From Candidatus Accumulibacter conexus (GTDB taxonomy: Bacteria; Pseudomonadota; Gammaproteobacteria; Burkholderiales; Rhodocyclaceae), in assembly GCA_017592775.1 (NCBI GenBank), contig JAGFNJ010000027.1, positions 1-64,000 of the forward strand: DNA of 64,000 nucleotides, in the 5' to 3' direction. The notes under the pieces were generated by a model that saw only the letters and a list, made by a program, of their open reading frames with translations, was not told the DNA's origin and searched no databases. Numbering within the stretch: position 1 is the stretch's first letter; each line of letters starts with the position of its first letter. Below are positions 1-7,824 of the stretch, one piece after another. A program made the translations under genes and the position numbers.

Positions 1-144
1 ATGAACGTGCCGGGTTGGAGACTGCACGCTCTTTCGCATGACCTTGCGGGGCACTGGTCGGTGTGGGTCAATGGCAACTGGCGACTGACCTTTAGCTTTG
101 AAGGCGAGGATGCGGTCTTGGTCGATTGTCGGGATTACCCTTAG
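1..144 (+). CDS. higB: HigB-type toxin, C-terminal part (cut by window edge)
   Basis: The first 47 codons to the TAG at 142-144 read as the C-terminal half of a RelE/HigB-fold mRNA interferase. Visible family features are the NVPGWRLHAL segment, the GHWSVWVNGNWRLTF strand-turn-strand core with its Arg, and a VLVDCRDYP end. HigB proteins normally run to about 90 residues, so the N-terminal half lies upstream of the window and the ATG at position 1 is probably internal. These toxins cleave mRNA at the ribosome. The next gene, 9 bases downstream, is the expected XRE-type antitoxin in the toxin-first order typical of higBA. The call rests on family resemblance; no catalytic test is visible in a fragment. 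Confidence 0.85.
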   Translation: MNVPGWRLHALSHDLAGHWSVWVNGNWRLTFSFEGEDAVLVDCRDYP

Positions 145-153
145 GAAGAATTC

Positions 154-462
154 ATGGGACGCATGTTCAATCCGCCGCACCCCGGCGAGACCCTCAAGGA
201 AGACATCCTTCCTGCCCTTGGCCTGACCGTGACCGAAGCCGCCCAGCAACTCGGCGTCACCCGCACCGCCTTGTCCCGTGTGCTCAATGGACACGCGGCG
301 ATCTCACCCGAAATGGCACGCCGTATCGAAGCCTGGCTCGGCCCAGACCGCGGTGGTCGCGCCGAGTTGTGGCTGGGGATGCAACTGGATTACGACCTGT
401 GGGTTGCCGAACAGAAGCCGGCCCCCAAGGTAGTTCGGGCGCCGGAATTGGTAAGTGCATGA
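154..462 (+). CDS. higA: HigA-type XRE antitoxin
   Basis: A 102-residue protein with the HigA signature N-terminus ([14 protein letters not shown]), followed by a helix-turn-helix of the XRE class at about residues 23-60 ([20 protein letters not shown], then [14 protein letters not shown]). It would neutralise the upstream toxin and repress the shared promoter. The C-terminal [14 protein letters not shown] segment is also standard for the family. Length is normal (about 95-105 residues) and the start ATG follows the toxin stop closely, so the two are co-transcribed. The last few residues ([10 protein letters not shown]) are variable in the family. Confidence 0.92.
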   Translation: MGRMFNPPHPGETLKEDILPALGLTVTEAAQQLGVTRTALSRVLNGHAAISPEMARRIEAWLGPDRGGRAELWLGMQLDYDLWVAEQKPAPKVVRAPELVSA

Positions 463-782
463 TTGCAGGGATAGAAGGATAAGAAATCCAACGGCACCGA
501 CGAGAGTGCATGAGTCTTCATCAAGCAGCGTCAATGTCGAATTTGGGCCCGGAAGCCCCTGAAAAGTCATCCGAATCCCGCCCCGCTCAGTGCCTGCATC
601 AAGCAGCGTCGAGTTGCTGCGTGCGTCCATCAGTGATGTCGAAAGCGGCGTGAAAGGGACGTGCGCCGCCGATGCGCATCCTCGTCCGTGATGCACGGCC
701 GCGAAAAAAAATCCAGTGGGCGCATCTGGTGAGCCCGGGGCCGCGCATCATGGGGCCATCCCAACACGACAGGAGCCCGATC
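463..782. other. intergenic region with a short direct repeat
   Basis: No convincing gene. A 14-base direct repeat CATCAAGCAGCGTC occurs at 519-532 and 597-610. Open frames on the reverse strand here have no recognisable domain and are treated as spurious. Confidence 0.5.
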
Positions 783-953
783 ATGACGCAGCGCCTCCAG
801 AACTTCATCAACCTCCTCGCCGGGCTCGCCATCCTGGTCGCCGGCCGGCTCGCGACGGACCGCGCAAGCTGCACTGCCAGCAACCGCAGCTACACGGCGT
901 ACGAGAAGCCGGCCTATCTGCGCCGACGGGCGCGCGTGCTGCGGGGTCGCTGA
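783..953 (+). CDS. putative small single-pass membrane protein
   Basis: A 56-residue frame starting at an ATG with an AGGAG at about 770-774 and suitable spacing. Residues about 7-21 (NFINLLAGLAILVAG) form one hydrophobic segment, followed by a basic tail ending YLRRRARVLRGR. I do not recognise a family. Support comes from the ribosome binding site, the membrane-helix plus basic-tail architecture and a hairpin directly after the stop. It stands alone between two toxin-antitoxin-type loci. It could be a real small protein or a chance frame in G+C-rich DNA. Confidence 0.4.
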   Translation: MTQRLQNFINLLAGLAILVAGRLATDRASCTASNRSYTAYEKPAYLRRRARVLRGR

Positions 954-974
954 CCGGGCGACCTGATCGCCCGG
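954..974 (+). terminator. hairpin immediately after the small gene
   Basis: CCGGGCGA (954-961) pairs perfectly with TCGCCCGG (967-974) around a 5-base loop, directly after the TGA at 951-953. There is no T tract, so this is a terminator-like or RNA-stabilising stem rather than a classical intrinsic terminator. Confidence 0.4.
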
Positions 975-1140
975 GAAGCACACTGCGCGCCTCCTCCCCG
1001 GAGCCGCGACCGGACACCCTTGACTTTCTTCCAGCTTCGGCCAGAGGTGAGCAGCGGTGCAATATCGCGGGCGTCAGTGGACGGCGTGTGTCCCCTGTAC
1101 TAACATCGCCGCGTCTCATCCAACCCATCGAGGTGTCGCC

Positions 1141-1431
1141 ATGACTGCAGTTCCATCTGCTTCGTCCCGCTCTGCTCGCCTCGGCTTGCGTGCCACGCTG
1201 GAGCAAGAGACTGTGCTGCGTCGTGCGGCCGCCGTGTCGCACAAGTCCTTGACCGATTTCATCCTCGACAGCGCCTGCCAGGCCGCCGAGCAAACCCTCC
1301 TTGACCAACGCCTGTTCATGGTTTCGGGTAGTCAGGTTCAGGCCCTGATGGAATTGCTGGAACGTCCGGAGCAAGCCAACGAAGGGCTGCGTGACCTGTT
1401 TTCGCGCAAGGCCCCCTGGGATGGCCGATGA
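1141..1431 (+). CDS. TacA-type (DUF1778) antitoxin
   Basis: A 96-residue protein with the DUF1778 pattern. An N-terminal ribbon-helix-helix (ARLGLRATLEQETVLRRAAA, then SHKSLTDFILDSACQAAEQ) is followed by a C-terminal arm (LFMVSGSQVQALMELLERP) that in TacA antitoxins blocks the GNAT acetyltransferase toxin. The normal partner is a GNAT toxin encoded by a gene overlapping the antitoxin stop. Here the next gene overlaps by 4 bases (ATGA) and begins exactly like such a toxin but changes family after about 65 residues. The antitoxin itself looks intact, so it may survive as an orphan regulator. Confidence 0.85.
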   Translation: MTAVPSASSRSARLGLRATLEQETVLRRAAAVSHKSLTDFILDSACQAAEQTLLDQRLFMVSGSQVQALMELLERPEQANEGLRDLFSRKAPWDGR

Positions 1432-2069
1432 GCCTGTCGGCGCCGGAACCACTGGGCACGCAACACCGGCTGGAAGGGTTTGACTGCGGCAAGCCGTCGC
1501 TGAACGATTGGCTGCTGCGACACGCACGCCAGGCGCAGGGCAGTTCTTCCGCCAAGACTTTCGTCGTGGTGGACGACGAAAGTCTAGCGGGCTACCACAG
1601 TCTCACCGTTGGTCAGGTCGACACGCTGGATGTACCCGAGCGGGTGAGCGCTGCCGCATTCCGGCAACTCGACGAATCGCTCGACGATTGCCCGCACTGC
1701 CACGCGGCCTTTGGGATCGACGTGGAGTTTGCCCAGGACACCGTCGTCCGGCCCGACGTGCTGGTGATCTGCTACCAACCTGACGGTGAACGACTGACCC
1801 GCGCCCCCGATCTGATTTTCGAAGTCATCTCGCCCAGGACTGCACGCCGGGATGAAGTCGTCAAGTTCGATCTTTACCGCGCGGAAGGCGTGTCCCATTA
1901 CGTGCTGGTCTCCCCGGAAGCGCAAAAGGCCAAGGTGTGGCGGCTGGTCGACGGCGAATATCGCAAGGTGGGCGACTTCCACGACGAAAGCCACCGTTTC
2001 GAACTGTCCAGATGCGCCCTTGATTTCGATTTCGGCCGCCTGTGGAAGCGCAAGGGTGGCCAGGCGTGA
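1428..2069 (+). CDS. chimeric gene: GNAT toxin N-terminus fused to Uma2-family C-terminus
   Basis: The 213-residue product has two unrelated halves. Residues 1 to about 68 match the N-terminus of TacT/AtaT-type GNAT toxins (LGTQHRLEGFDCGKPSLNDW, then KTFVVVDD and AGYHSLT). From about residue 70 it becomes a Uma2/DUF820 PD-(D/E)xK-type protein: RPDVLVICYQPDGERLTRAPDL, IFEVISPRTARRDEVVKFDLY, then YVLVSP and KVWRLVDGEY. The toxin lacks its acetyl-CoA-binding region and the Uma2 part lacks the usual first third. The frame is open throughout, so a stable fusion protein is possible. The simplest explanation is a deletion joining two genes in frame. Uma2 residues visible are D (RPDV) and E (FEV); the downstream K (VVKFDLY) is retained. 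Function is unknown. Confidence 0.8.
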   Translation: MSLSAPEPLGTQHRLEGFDCGKPSLNDWLLRHARQAQGSSSAKTFVVVDDESLAGYHSLTVGQVDTLDVPERVSAAAFRQLDESLDDCPHCHAAFGIDVEFAQDTVVRPDVLVICYQPDGERLTRAPDLIFEVISPRTARRDEVVKFDLYRAEGVSHYVLVSPEAQKAKVWRLVDGEYRKVGDFHDESHRFELSRCALDFDFGRLWKRKGGQA

Positions 2070-2254
2070 AGGCCCCGGACTTCGACGCGCCGTGCCCAGG
2101 CGGCTTTCGCTGGCTGACCTTGGCCATCTCGCCAGAATCCGGCGGCAATCCGCGGGTCCCTGAGCAGAGCTGTCGCCATCCGGCCACGGCGCTCGCAGCC
2201 AACCAGTGGCGACGTCATGTCCTGTCGTGATAGCGTCGCGTTTCCAAGACAAAC

Positions 2255-2260
2255 AAGGAG
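2255..2260 (+). promoter_or_regulatory. ribosome binding site fixing the lipoprotein start
   Basis: AAGGAG, 8 bases before the ATG at 2269. It decides in favour of this start over an in-frame alternative at 2206, because only the 2269 start puts a lipoprotein signal peptide at the N-terminus. Confidence 0.7.
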
Positions 2261-2268
2261 ATTCCACC

Positions 2269-3783
2269 ATGAATGAACAACCCATCAGCAAGGGGCTCAA
2301 GTGTGCCTCGATCGGGCTGGCCGTGCTTTCCCTTGTCCTGCTCGGTGCATGCGGCAAGCAGGCGGAACCCCAGGTCGACCGTGTTGCTGCGGAAGCAAAG
2401 GCAAAGCTTGAGGCAGAAGCGAAGGCGGTCGAAGCGGCGGCGAAGGAAGCCGAAGCACGGGTGATCGCCATCGAGAGCTACGTCTACGCGTATCCGCTGG
2501 TCACGATGGAAATGACGCGCCGCATCATGACGAACGTGGAGGCGCCGCAGGGCTCTCGGGCGCCGATGGGGCACTTCGTCCGGATGCGCAGCTATCCTGA
2601 CGCCTCGTACCGCGATGTCACGGCGCCGAACGCCGACACGCTCTACACGACCACCTGGATCGACGTGTCCAAGGAACCCTGGATCCTGAGCCTGCCGGAC
2701 ATGAAGGACCGCTACTCCCTTTTCCCGATGCTCGACGGCTGGACCAACGTGTTCCAGGTGCCGGGCAAGCGGACGACGGGCACGAAGGCGCAGACCTACG
2801 CCATCACCGGACCGGGCTGGTCGGGCGAATTGCCCGCTGGCGTGACCGAGTACAAGGCACCGACGGGCCTGGTCTGGATTCTCGGGCGCATCTACAGCAC
2901 CGGCACCCCCGAGGACTACAAGGCGGTGCACACATTGCAGGACAAGATCTCAATCGTGCCGTTGTCCGCCTACGGCAAGCCCTACACGCCGCCCGCCGGC
3001 ACGGTCGACCCGGCCATCGACATGAAGACCGCCGTGCGCGAGCAGGTCAATGCGCTCGATGCCACCGCGTACTTCAAGCTCTTCGCGGAACTGCTCAAGA
3101 CCAACCCCGCGGCCGCTGACGATGCCCCGATGCTGGCCAAGCTGTCCAAGATCGGCATCGTTCCGGGGCAGGATTTCGACGTCGCCAAGCTCGATCCCGC
3201 CGTCGCCAAGGGCCTTGCCGGCGCGCCCAAGCCGGCTCAGGACCTGATCATGGACTGGATGAAGGCCGGCATCGTGGCGGGCGACATGAAGCTCGAAAAC
3301 GGCTGGCTGTTCACGACGAAGACGGGCCTGTACGGCACGAATTACGTGCAGCGTGCGCTCATCACCGCGATCGGCCTCGGCGCCAACCGGCCGGAAGATG
3401 CCGTGTATCCGACTTCGACGGGACCGGACGTTGCCGCCAAGTACAGCGGCGAGAAAAAGTACGTCCTGCACTTCGAAAAGGGCCAACTGCCGCCCGTGAG
3501 CGGTTTCTGGTCACTGACGATGTACGACGCGGACTACTTCTTCGTCGACAACAAGCTCAATCGCTACACCCTGAGCCAGCGCAACAAGCTCAAGGTGAAC
3601 GCCGACGGATCGGTCGATCTATACATCCAGAACGAATCGCCGGGCAAGGACAAGGAAGCGAACTGGCTGCCGGCACCGAAGGGTGACTTTGTCCTGATGA
3701 TGCGTCTCTACTGGCCGAAGGAACAGGCGCCGTCGATCCTCGATGGCAGTTGGAAGGTTCCCGAGGTCAAGGAAGCGTCCTAG
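2269..3783 (+). CDS. DUF1254/DUF1214 lipoprotein
   Basis: A 504-residue exported protein. The N-terminus is a lipoprotein signal peptide (hydrophobic core SIGLAVLSLVLLGAC, lipidated Cys at about residue 28). An alanine/lysine/glutamate-rich coiled-coil linker of about 35 residues follows (repeated AEAKAK, AKEAEA). DUF1254 then begins near residue 70 (YVYAYPLVTMEMTRR, then RDVTAPNADTLYTTTWIDVS), and DUF1214 fills the C-terminal third (GFWSLTMYDADYFFVDN, then DLYIQNESPG and NWLPAPKGDFVLMMRLYWP). These domains occur together in secreted bacterial proteins of mostly unknown biochemical role. Complete, monocistronic, followed by a good terminator. Confidence 0.93.
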   Translation: MNEQPISKGLKCASIGLAVLSLVLLGACGKQAEPQVDRVAAEAKAKLEAEAKAVEAAAKEAEARVIAIESYVYAYPLVTMEMTRRIMTNVEAPQGSRAPMGHFVRMRSYPDASYRDVTAPNADTLYTTTWIDVSKEPWILSLPDMKDRYSLFPMLDGWTNVFQVPGKRTTGTKAQTYAITGPGWSGELPAGVTEYKAPTGLVWILGRIYSTGTPEDYKAVHTLQDKISIVPLSAYGKPYTPPAGTVDPAIDMKTAVREQVNALDATAYFKLFAELLKTNPAAADDAPMLAKLSKIGIVPGQDFDVAKLDPAVAKGLAGAPKPAQDLIMDWMKAGIVAGDMKLENGWLFTTKTGLYGTNYVQRALITAIGLGANRPEDAVYPTSTGPDVAAKYSGEKKYVLHFEKGQLPPVSGFWSLTMYDADYFFVDNKLNRYTLSQRNKLKVNADGSVDLYIQNESPGKDKEANWLPAPKGDFVLMMRLYWPKEQAPSILDGSWKVPEVKEAS

Positions 3784-3840
3784 CCGGTGCCCGGGCAGGT
3801 CGGTTGCCGCGCCTGCCGCTGAAGGACGGTCCGCAGACGA

Positions 3841-3868
3841 AGAGCCCGCCGGACGGCGGGCTCTTTCT
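3841..3868 (+). terminator. intrinsic terminator of the DUF1254 gene
   Basis: AGAGCCCGCC (3841-3850) pairs perfectly with GGCGGGCTCT (3855-3864) around a 4-base loop, followed by TTCTT. It lies 58 bases after the stop codon. Confidence 0.85.
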
Positions 3869-4212
3869 TGCCGTGTGCGCGCATCTTCCGATTCGCGGCC
3901 GATCGACCGCTGCAGCCGAATAGGCTCCCTCCATCTGCATTCCTGATCACTGGCGTCATCGACTGCGTCGTCGCTGCTGCTGCTCAAGGGCGCGCCGCTG
4001 CGCCGAGTGAATCGTTCGGCACGCGGCAATCACCGCAACGCCCGTCTCGCTACCCGGTCGGTCGGCGCCGACCTCGGGAAGCAGCCCAGGGTCGCTGCCC
4101 GAGCGGGCATCAACCAGAGAACAGCCCGCAGCGTCGACGCCGATCACCCGTGCAGGATCAGCCCCGGAGGCATCGTGCCGTGCGCGGCGCCGACGAACAG
4201 TTGCGCAGGCGA
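3869..4212. other. intergenic region, nothing recognised
   Basis: About 340 bases between the terminator and the end of the reverse-strand WYL gene. Short open frames on both strands have no recognisable family and no good ribosome binding site. Confidence 0.4.
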
Positions 4213-5199
4213 TCAGGCACTGGTTCCGTAACGCGCCAGCCCCGCCGCGAACTCGGCCGCCACCCGTGCCCTGAGCGCTTCCGGCCCGATGACCTCGCAG
4301 TCACTGCCGTACTTCATGATGTCCATGATCAGTTCGCGGTCGTCGGCGTAGGGCACGCGCAGCTCGTAGCGGCCGTCCGCGAGAAACGCGCCCTCCTGAT
4401 CCGCGTGCCAGCGCTCGGAAGCGACCCAGCGCGCCCGTTCCGGCGTGAAGCGCAATACCGCCCAGGCAATGCGCTCACCGGAGAAGACGCCGTAGCCCGA
4501 TCCCAGCACTTCGTCGAGGCGCTCATCGGCGACATCCAGGGCGCGCGTGTCGAGGATCTCGGCGTGTTCGATGGCGTCGACCGAGAAGGCGCGCAGGCCG
4601 TCCCGCAGATGGCACCAGGCGTCGAGGTACCAGTTGCCGCGGTGGTGGTTGAGGCGTTGCGGCGAGACCTCGCGTTCCGTCACCTCGTCGGTGCCGCGCG
4701 CATGGTAGCGGATGAGCAGGCGTTTTCGCCGCAGCAGGGCGGAGCCGACGCTCTGGAAGTGGTCCAGGTGCAATTCGCGCGCACCGACCGTCTGGATGCG
4801 GATGCGGCGCTGCACCTCCTCGGCCGGGTTGTCGGCGCTGCCGAGCAGGCCGGTGAGCCGGGCGAGCAGGGGCCGGATCTGCGGCCCGAGCAGGCCGCCG
4901 GTGTCGAGGTTCGAGAGGAGATGATGCATGGTCAGCAGCGCATGGATTTCCTCGGCGCTGAACCACAGCCCGGGCAGCTCATAGTGCGCGCCGACCCGCT
5001 GTCCGGCCTTCTCGAAGCGGTAGCCGCCCAGGTTGCGGTCGAAGCGGATCGGCGCGTTCAGGCGGTCTCGCATGTAGGCCAGGTCGCGCTTGAGCGTGGC
5101 CCAGGAGACGCCGAGACGTTCCTGCAACTCCTTGCGGGTGACGCAGTGGCGTGCGCCGAGAATCTGGTCGATCTGGTAAATCCGTTCCATGTTGTTCAT
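4213..5199 (-). CDS. WYL-domain transcriptional regulator, copy 1
   Basis: A 328-residue YafY-type regulator. An N-terminal winged helix-turn-helix (residues about 1-55: RIYQIDQILGARHCVTRKEL, then RLGVSWATLKRDLAYMRDRL) precedes the WYL ligand-sensing domain (about 130-220; HHRGNWYLDAWCHLRDGLRA, then FSVDAI) and a WCX C-terminal extension (about 235-320). WYL proteins bind nucleic acid or nucleotide ligands and commonly control defence or DNA-damage genes. The start MNNMER is chosen because homology with the second copy (9082-10476) stops exactly there. It is transcribed away from the gene pair at 5772-7524, the position of a regulator of that pair. Unlike copy 2 it ends normally, with ARYGTSA and a stop. 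Confidence 0.93.
   Translation of the reverse strand: MNNMERIYQIDQILGARHCVTRKELQERLGVSWATLKRDLAYMRDRLNAPIRFDRNLGGYRFEKAGQRVGAHYELPGLWFSAEEIHALLTMHHLLSNLDTGGLLGPQIRPLLARLTGLLGSADNPAEEVQRRIRIQTVGARELHLDHFQSVGSALLRRKRLLIRYHARGTDEVTEREVSPQRLNHHRGNWYLDAWCHLRDGLRAFSVDAIEHAEILDTRALDVADERLDEVLGSGYGVFSGERIAWAVLRFTPERARWVASERWHADQEGAFLADGRYELRVPYADDRELIMDIMKYGSDCEVIGPEALRARVAAEFAAGLARYGTSA
4224..5199 (-). repeat. 976-bp duplicated segment, copy 1 (partner 9501-10476)
   Basis: This stretch aligns base for base with 9501-10476 at a constant offset of 5,277 and no indels. The encoded proteins differ at about 12 of 325 positions. Similarity begins near the last codons of the WYL reading frame and stops at its start codon, so only the gene body is shared. 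Flanking sequences are unrelated. Confidence 0.9.
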
Positions 5200-5771
5200 G
5201 GTAGTCCTCGAGTGATCCGCGGTCTTCGCCATCGCCTTGCTGTGAGCCCGCCGCCTGGCATCCTCGCACAGGACGGGAGGCAACGCAGGGGCCAGGCGCG
5301 TTTGCAGAAATCCGATACAACATCCGGTCGGGCCCCGATGCTTGTTCACGGTGAGCCGAGGTTGGCCGCGAGCGACCGGTCAGAAGCCGCCATTGGGCTG
5401 ATCTGCGGATTCTCTCGACTTCCCGACCGCTCCTGTGCAGGAAGCGGCCACTGGGTGTAGGATGGCGGCGGTCGGTGACCGGCCGGCAGCGGCCGCAGCG
5501 GCCCCTGAAGATCGAGCAGCCCGAGCGGCAGGTAACCGATCAGAGACCGGCTGCTCGGCGCTGTAGTGGGTCGTCCTGCTTTTCGGCCAGAGCAGTCGTT
5601 GGGGGTGGCGAGGATGCATGGCTGAAGTCGCACGGATTGCTGTCGCTGTCGGCTTGAATGGCCTGACCGTTGGCGTTCCCGGATGACGAACGCGAACTAC
5701 CGGTCCATTTTGGCCAGTACCATCGAATGGGCTGGTAGACTCAACAGCGGTACTTGTCTCCACTGAACACG
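5200..5771. other. divergent intergenic region upstream of WYL copy 1
   Basis: About 570 bases between the divergent starts of the WYL gene and the next pair. It must hold both promoters, but I could not identify convincing -35/-10 elements. No protein family is recognised in the short open frames here. Confidence 0.4.
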
Positions 5772-6212
5772 ATGAAGCGTCGCTACGCCCAGTTCAATCC
5801 CAAGCGCAAACTACTCTCGCCCGCCGAGGTGGAAGTTCGCGTGGCCGAACTCCGGGCGTTGGCCAGTCGCGCTCGCTATGGCGGCAACCCGGAGCACAAG
5901 AAGAACCCCGGCGATTTTGGGCTCGTTCCACCTTCCGATCCAAGACAAGGGAAATCGCTGTGCGATTTCGCCAAGATTCTCAAGCGTAACGAAGCTGAAG
6001 CGTTACTTCGCGCGGGACTGTGCAAGGGCCTTGTCAGCGACCGGATGGTTGGCGATTGGCCGAAGAACGTATGGGCAGTCACTGAGGACGGTCTTGCCGT
6101 GGAAGCGCAGCTTGAAAGCCCGGATTTGGGGACCTTTCACGGGTACCCCATGCCTGAGACTGATCCGCTGTCGCTGGAAGTCATTCGTCGCTGGCGGTGC
6201 CTCAATGGCTGA
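5772..6212 (+). CDS. conserved-looking protein of unknown function, first gene of a pair
   Basis: A 146-residue soluble protein starting at MKRRYAQF (a TTG start 18 bases upstream is also possible). I do not recognise a named domain. Features that look conserved are ARYGGNPEHKKNPGDFGL, a central CDFAKILKRNEAEALLRAGL, and a C-terminal block NVWAVTEDGLAVEAQLES followed by FHGYPMPETDP. The last part resembles a small beta-rich domain. The gene overlaps the next one by 8 bases, so the two are translationally coupled. The pair sits between two WYL regulators and next to an insertion sequence, a context often seen for toxin-antitoxin or defence genes. That role is inferred from context only. Confidence 0.75.
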   Translation: MKRRYAQFNPKRKLLSPAEVEVRVAELRALASRARYGGNPEHKKNPGDFGLVPPSDPRQGKSLCDFAKILKRNEAEALLRAGLCKGLVSDRMVGDWPKNVWAVTEDGLAVEAQLESPDLGTFHGYPMPETDPLSLEVIRRWRCLNG

Positions 6213-7524
6213 GCTGCGCATCAACGCAAAGTGGATGGCATCAGTATCCGGGGAACCGGAAGTCATGGCCACAGCAGCCTGTGTCGAGATGTATGTCGAC
6301 AACATCAGCCTGACTCGGAACCAGGACATCTGGGCGGAGACCGTGCGTGACAACGTCTTTGTCTCTGCCTACCCGCTGGCCATGTGGTTTGCGAGTTCGT
6401 GGTGGCGCCTCAACCATGAGCCCCTGCCAACGCAGCAGCCTCGCCATGACTGGCGTATGGTCCATGAACTCGGTGCAGCCAATCACGGCTTCGTATGGCC
6501 GCGCGTCATCTTCATCCCAGATGGTGAGGCGATTCACGTGTGGGCCGGGACGTCGATGATGCCGGAGCAGTCGGTGCAGTACCTGCAAGCGCTGGAGGTG
6601 CCGAGAATGATCACGTTGACTGGCTTTCAGCACAGCGTCGAGCGCTTCATATACAGCGTGCTGGCCCGCCTGGATGCCAAGGGGCTCGCTGGGTCGAATC
6701 TGGCGCACCTGTGGGCCCTCGTGCAGGAAGACTCGGCCGACCCCGAGGCGGTCCGCCGGCGGAAGCTGGAGGCCGAACTGGGATTTGATCCCGAGGAGTG
6801 CCCGGAGCAAGCGCTGGACGCGGCACTGCAGCGGGAGAGCCAGGTCGGAGACGCGGCACTTTCAGAACTGGCACCGGCGATTGCAGCGTCGGGAGCCCCC
6901 CCGGATTTGGCGCTGATTGGGCAGCTGGCCAGCGCAGACGGAATTGTTGGCAGCCCCGATGTCTCGCCTGGCAGCATCGAGCATCTGGACCACGGGGCAC
7001 CCTGGGAGCGCGCGGTTCATGACGCTCGTGCGCTTCGCAACAAGATTGGCAATGTCAGAGGCCCAGTTCCCGACCGCAGTCTGCATGACCTGCTTGGCAT
7101 GAGCAGTGAAGCTGCTGCCAAATACTCGGTGCCGGTTGGACGGTCGCCAGTCGCGGTGGCGATACCGACGAACGATCACCGGTTGAAGTTCGTTCCGCGC
7201 AAGCGCAACCCTGGCGGGAAACGCTTCGAGTTGGCACGTTTCCTGGGCGAGTACCTCCGTCCCGCGGCTGACGAATTGCGTTGGCTTGTATCAACCGACC
7301 TATGGACTTTCCGTCAGAAATACCAGCGCGCTTTCGCCGCAGAGTTTCTTTGCCCCATCGATTCATTGACGTCTTTCCTGGACGGTGATTTCTCCTCCTA
7401 CGCCATCGAAGAAGCCGCCGCCGAGTTCGACGTCAGCGAGCAGACGATAACGAGCCTGTTGCGCAACAATGGCTACATGCACGATCACTGGACCGATGGC
7501 ATGCCGTATCGAATGGCAGCCTGA
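6205..7524 (+). CDS. ImmA/IrrE-like protein lacking the HExxH zinc motif
   Basis: A 439-residue protein (ATG at 6205, overlapping the previous gene by 8 bases). The N-terminal two-thirds are unrecognised. The C-terminal about 110 residues follow the layout of an ImmA/IrrE metallopeptidase: KRFELARFLGEYL where the family has RFTLAHELGH, then KYQRAFAAEFLCPIDSL, the usual FAAElLmP block, and a helix-turn-helix-like end (EEAAAEFDVSEQTITSLLRN). The catalytic HExxH is replaced by ELARFLGEY, so zinc hydrolysis is unlikely. This may be a pseudo-peptidase used for binding or sensing. The upstream 147-residue gene is its obligate-looking partner. Assignment of the C-terminal domain is by pattern only. 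Confidence 0.7.
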   Translation: MAELRINAKWMASVSGEPEVMATAACVEMYVDNISLTRNQDIWAETVRDNVFVSAYPLAMWFASSWWRLNHEPLPTQQPRHDWRMVHELGAANHGFVWPRVIFIPDGEAIHVWAGTSMMPEQSVQYLQALEVPRMITLTGFQHSVERFIYSVLARLDAKGLAGSNLAHLWALVQEDSADPEAVRRRKLEAELGFDPEECPEQALDAALQRESQVGDAALSELAPAIAASGAPPDLALIGQLASADGIVGSPDVSPGSIEHLDHGAPWERAVHDARALRNKIGNVRGPVPDRSLHDLLGMSSEAAAKYSVPVGRSPVAVAIPTNDHRLKFVPRKRNPGGKRFELARFLGEYLRPAADELRWLVSTDLWTFRQKYQRAFAAEFLCPIDSLTSFLDGDFSSYAIEEAAAEFDVSEQTITSLLRNNGYMHDHWTDGMPYRMAA

Positions 7525-7812
7525 TCTGCTTTTCGTGATCTCAACTTCCACTTGGGGTCGAGAGTTCGCCTTCCCCCGGGTAGTAAGCTGATTTTCATCC
7601 GACCCAAGCCGCCAACGAACGTGGCGGCCTGCTCGGTACCCATGGCGCTGTTCATCTCGATGGGCATCCGCGCCCTACGGCATGGCAACGCCTGAGCCTT
7701 GGTAGCCGTCCGAGCCTTGCGAAGCACTGGCGCGCCGGCAGCAGCGTGCAGGCGATATGGCGGCCATGTGGCAGTCGGTTCGAACTGCCGCACTTCCCCA
7801 ACCGCAGGATCG
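7525..7812. other. intergenic region left of the IS, nothing recognised
   Basis: About 290 bases between the ImmA/IrrE-like gene and the insertion sequence. The sequence interrupted by the IS continues at 9291, but rejoining the two sides does not give a protein I recognise. Confidence 0.4.
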
Positions 7813-7820
7813 CCCGTGCT
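7813..7820 (+). repeat. IS target-site duplication, left copy
   Basis: CCCGTGCT, identical to 9283-9290 on the other side of the element. Confidence 0.9.
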
Positions 7821-7824
7821 GGGT

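Noticed and set aside
3868-5460. Forward-strand 530-codon frame across WYL copy 1, and a similar 239-codon frame at 9403-10122 across copy 2
   Set aside because: They resemble each other only because the reverse-strand WYL genes are duplicated; no independent support.
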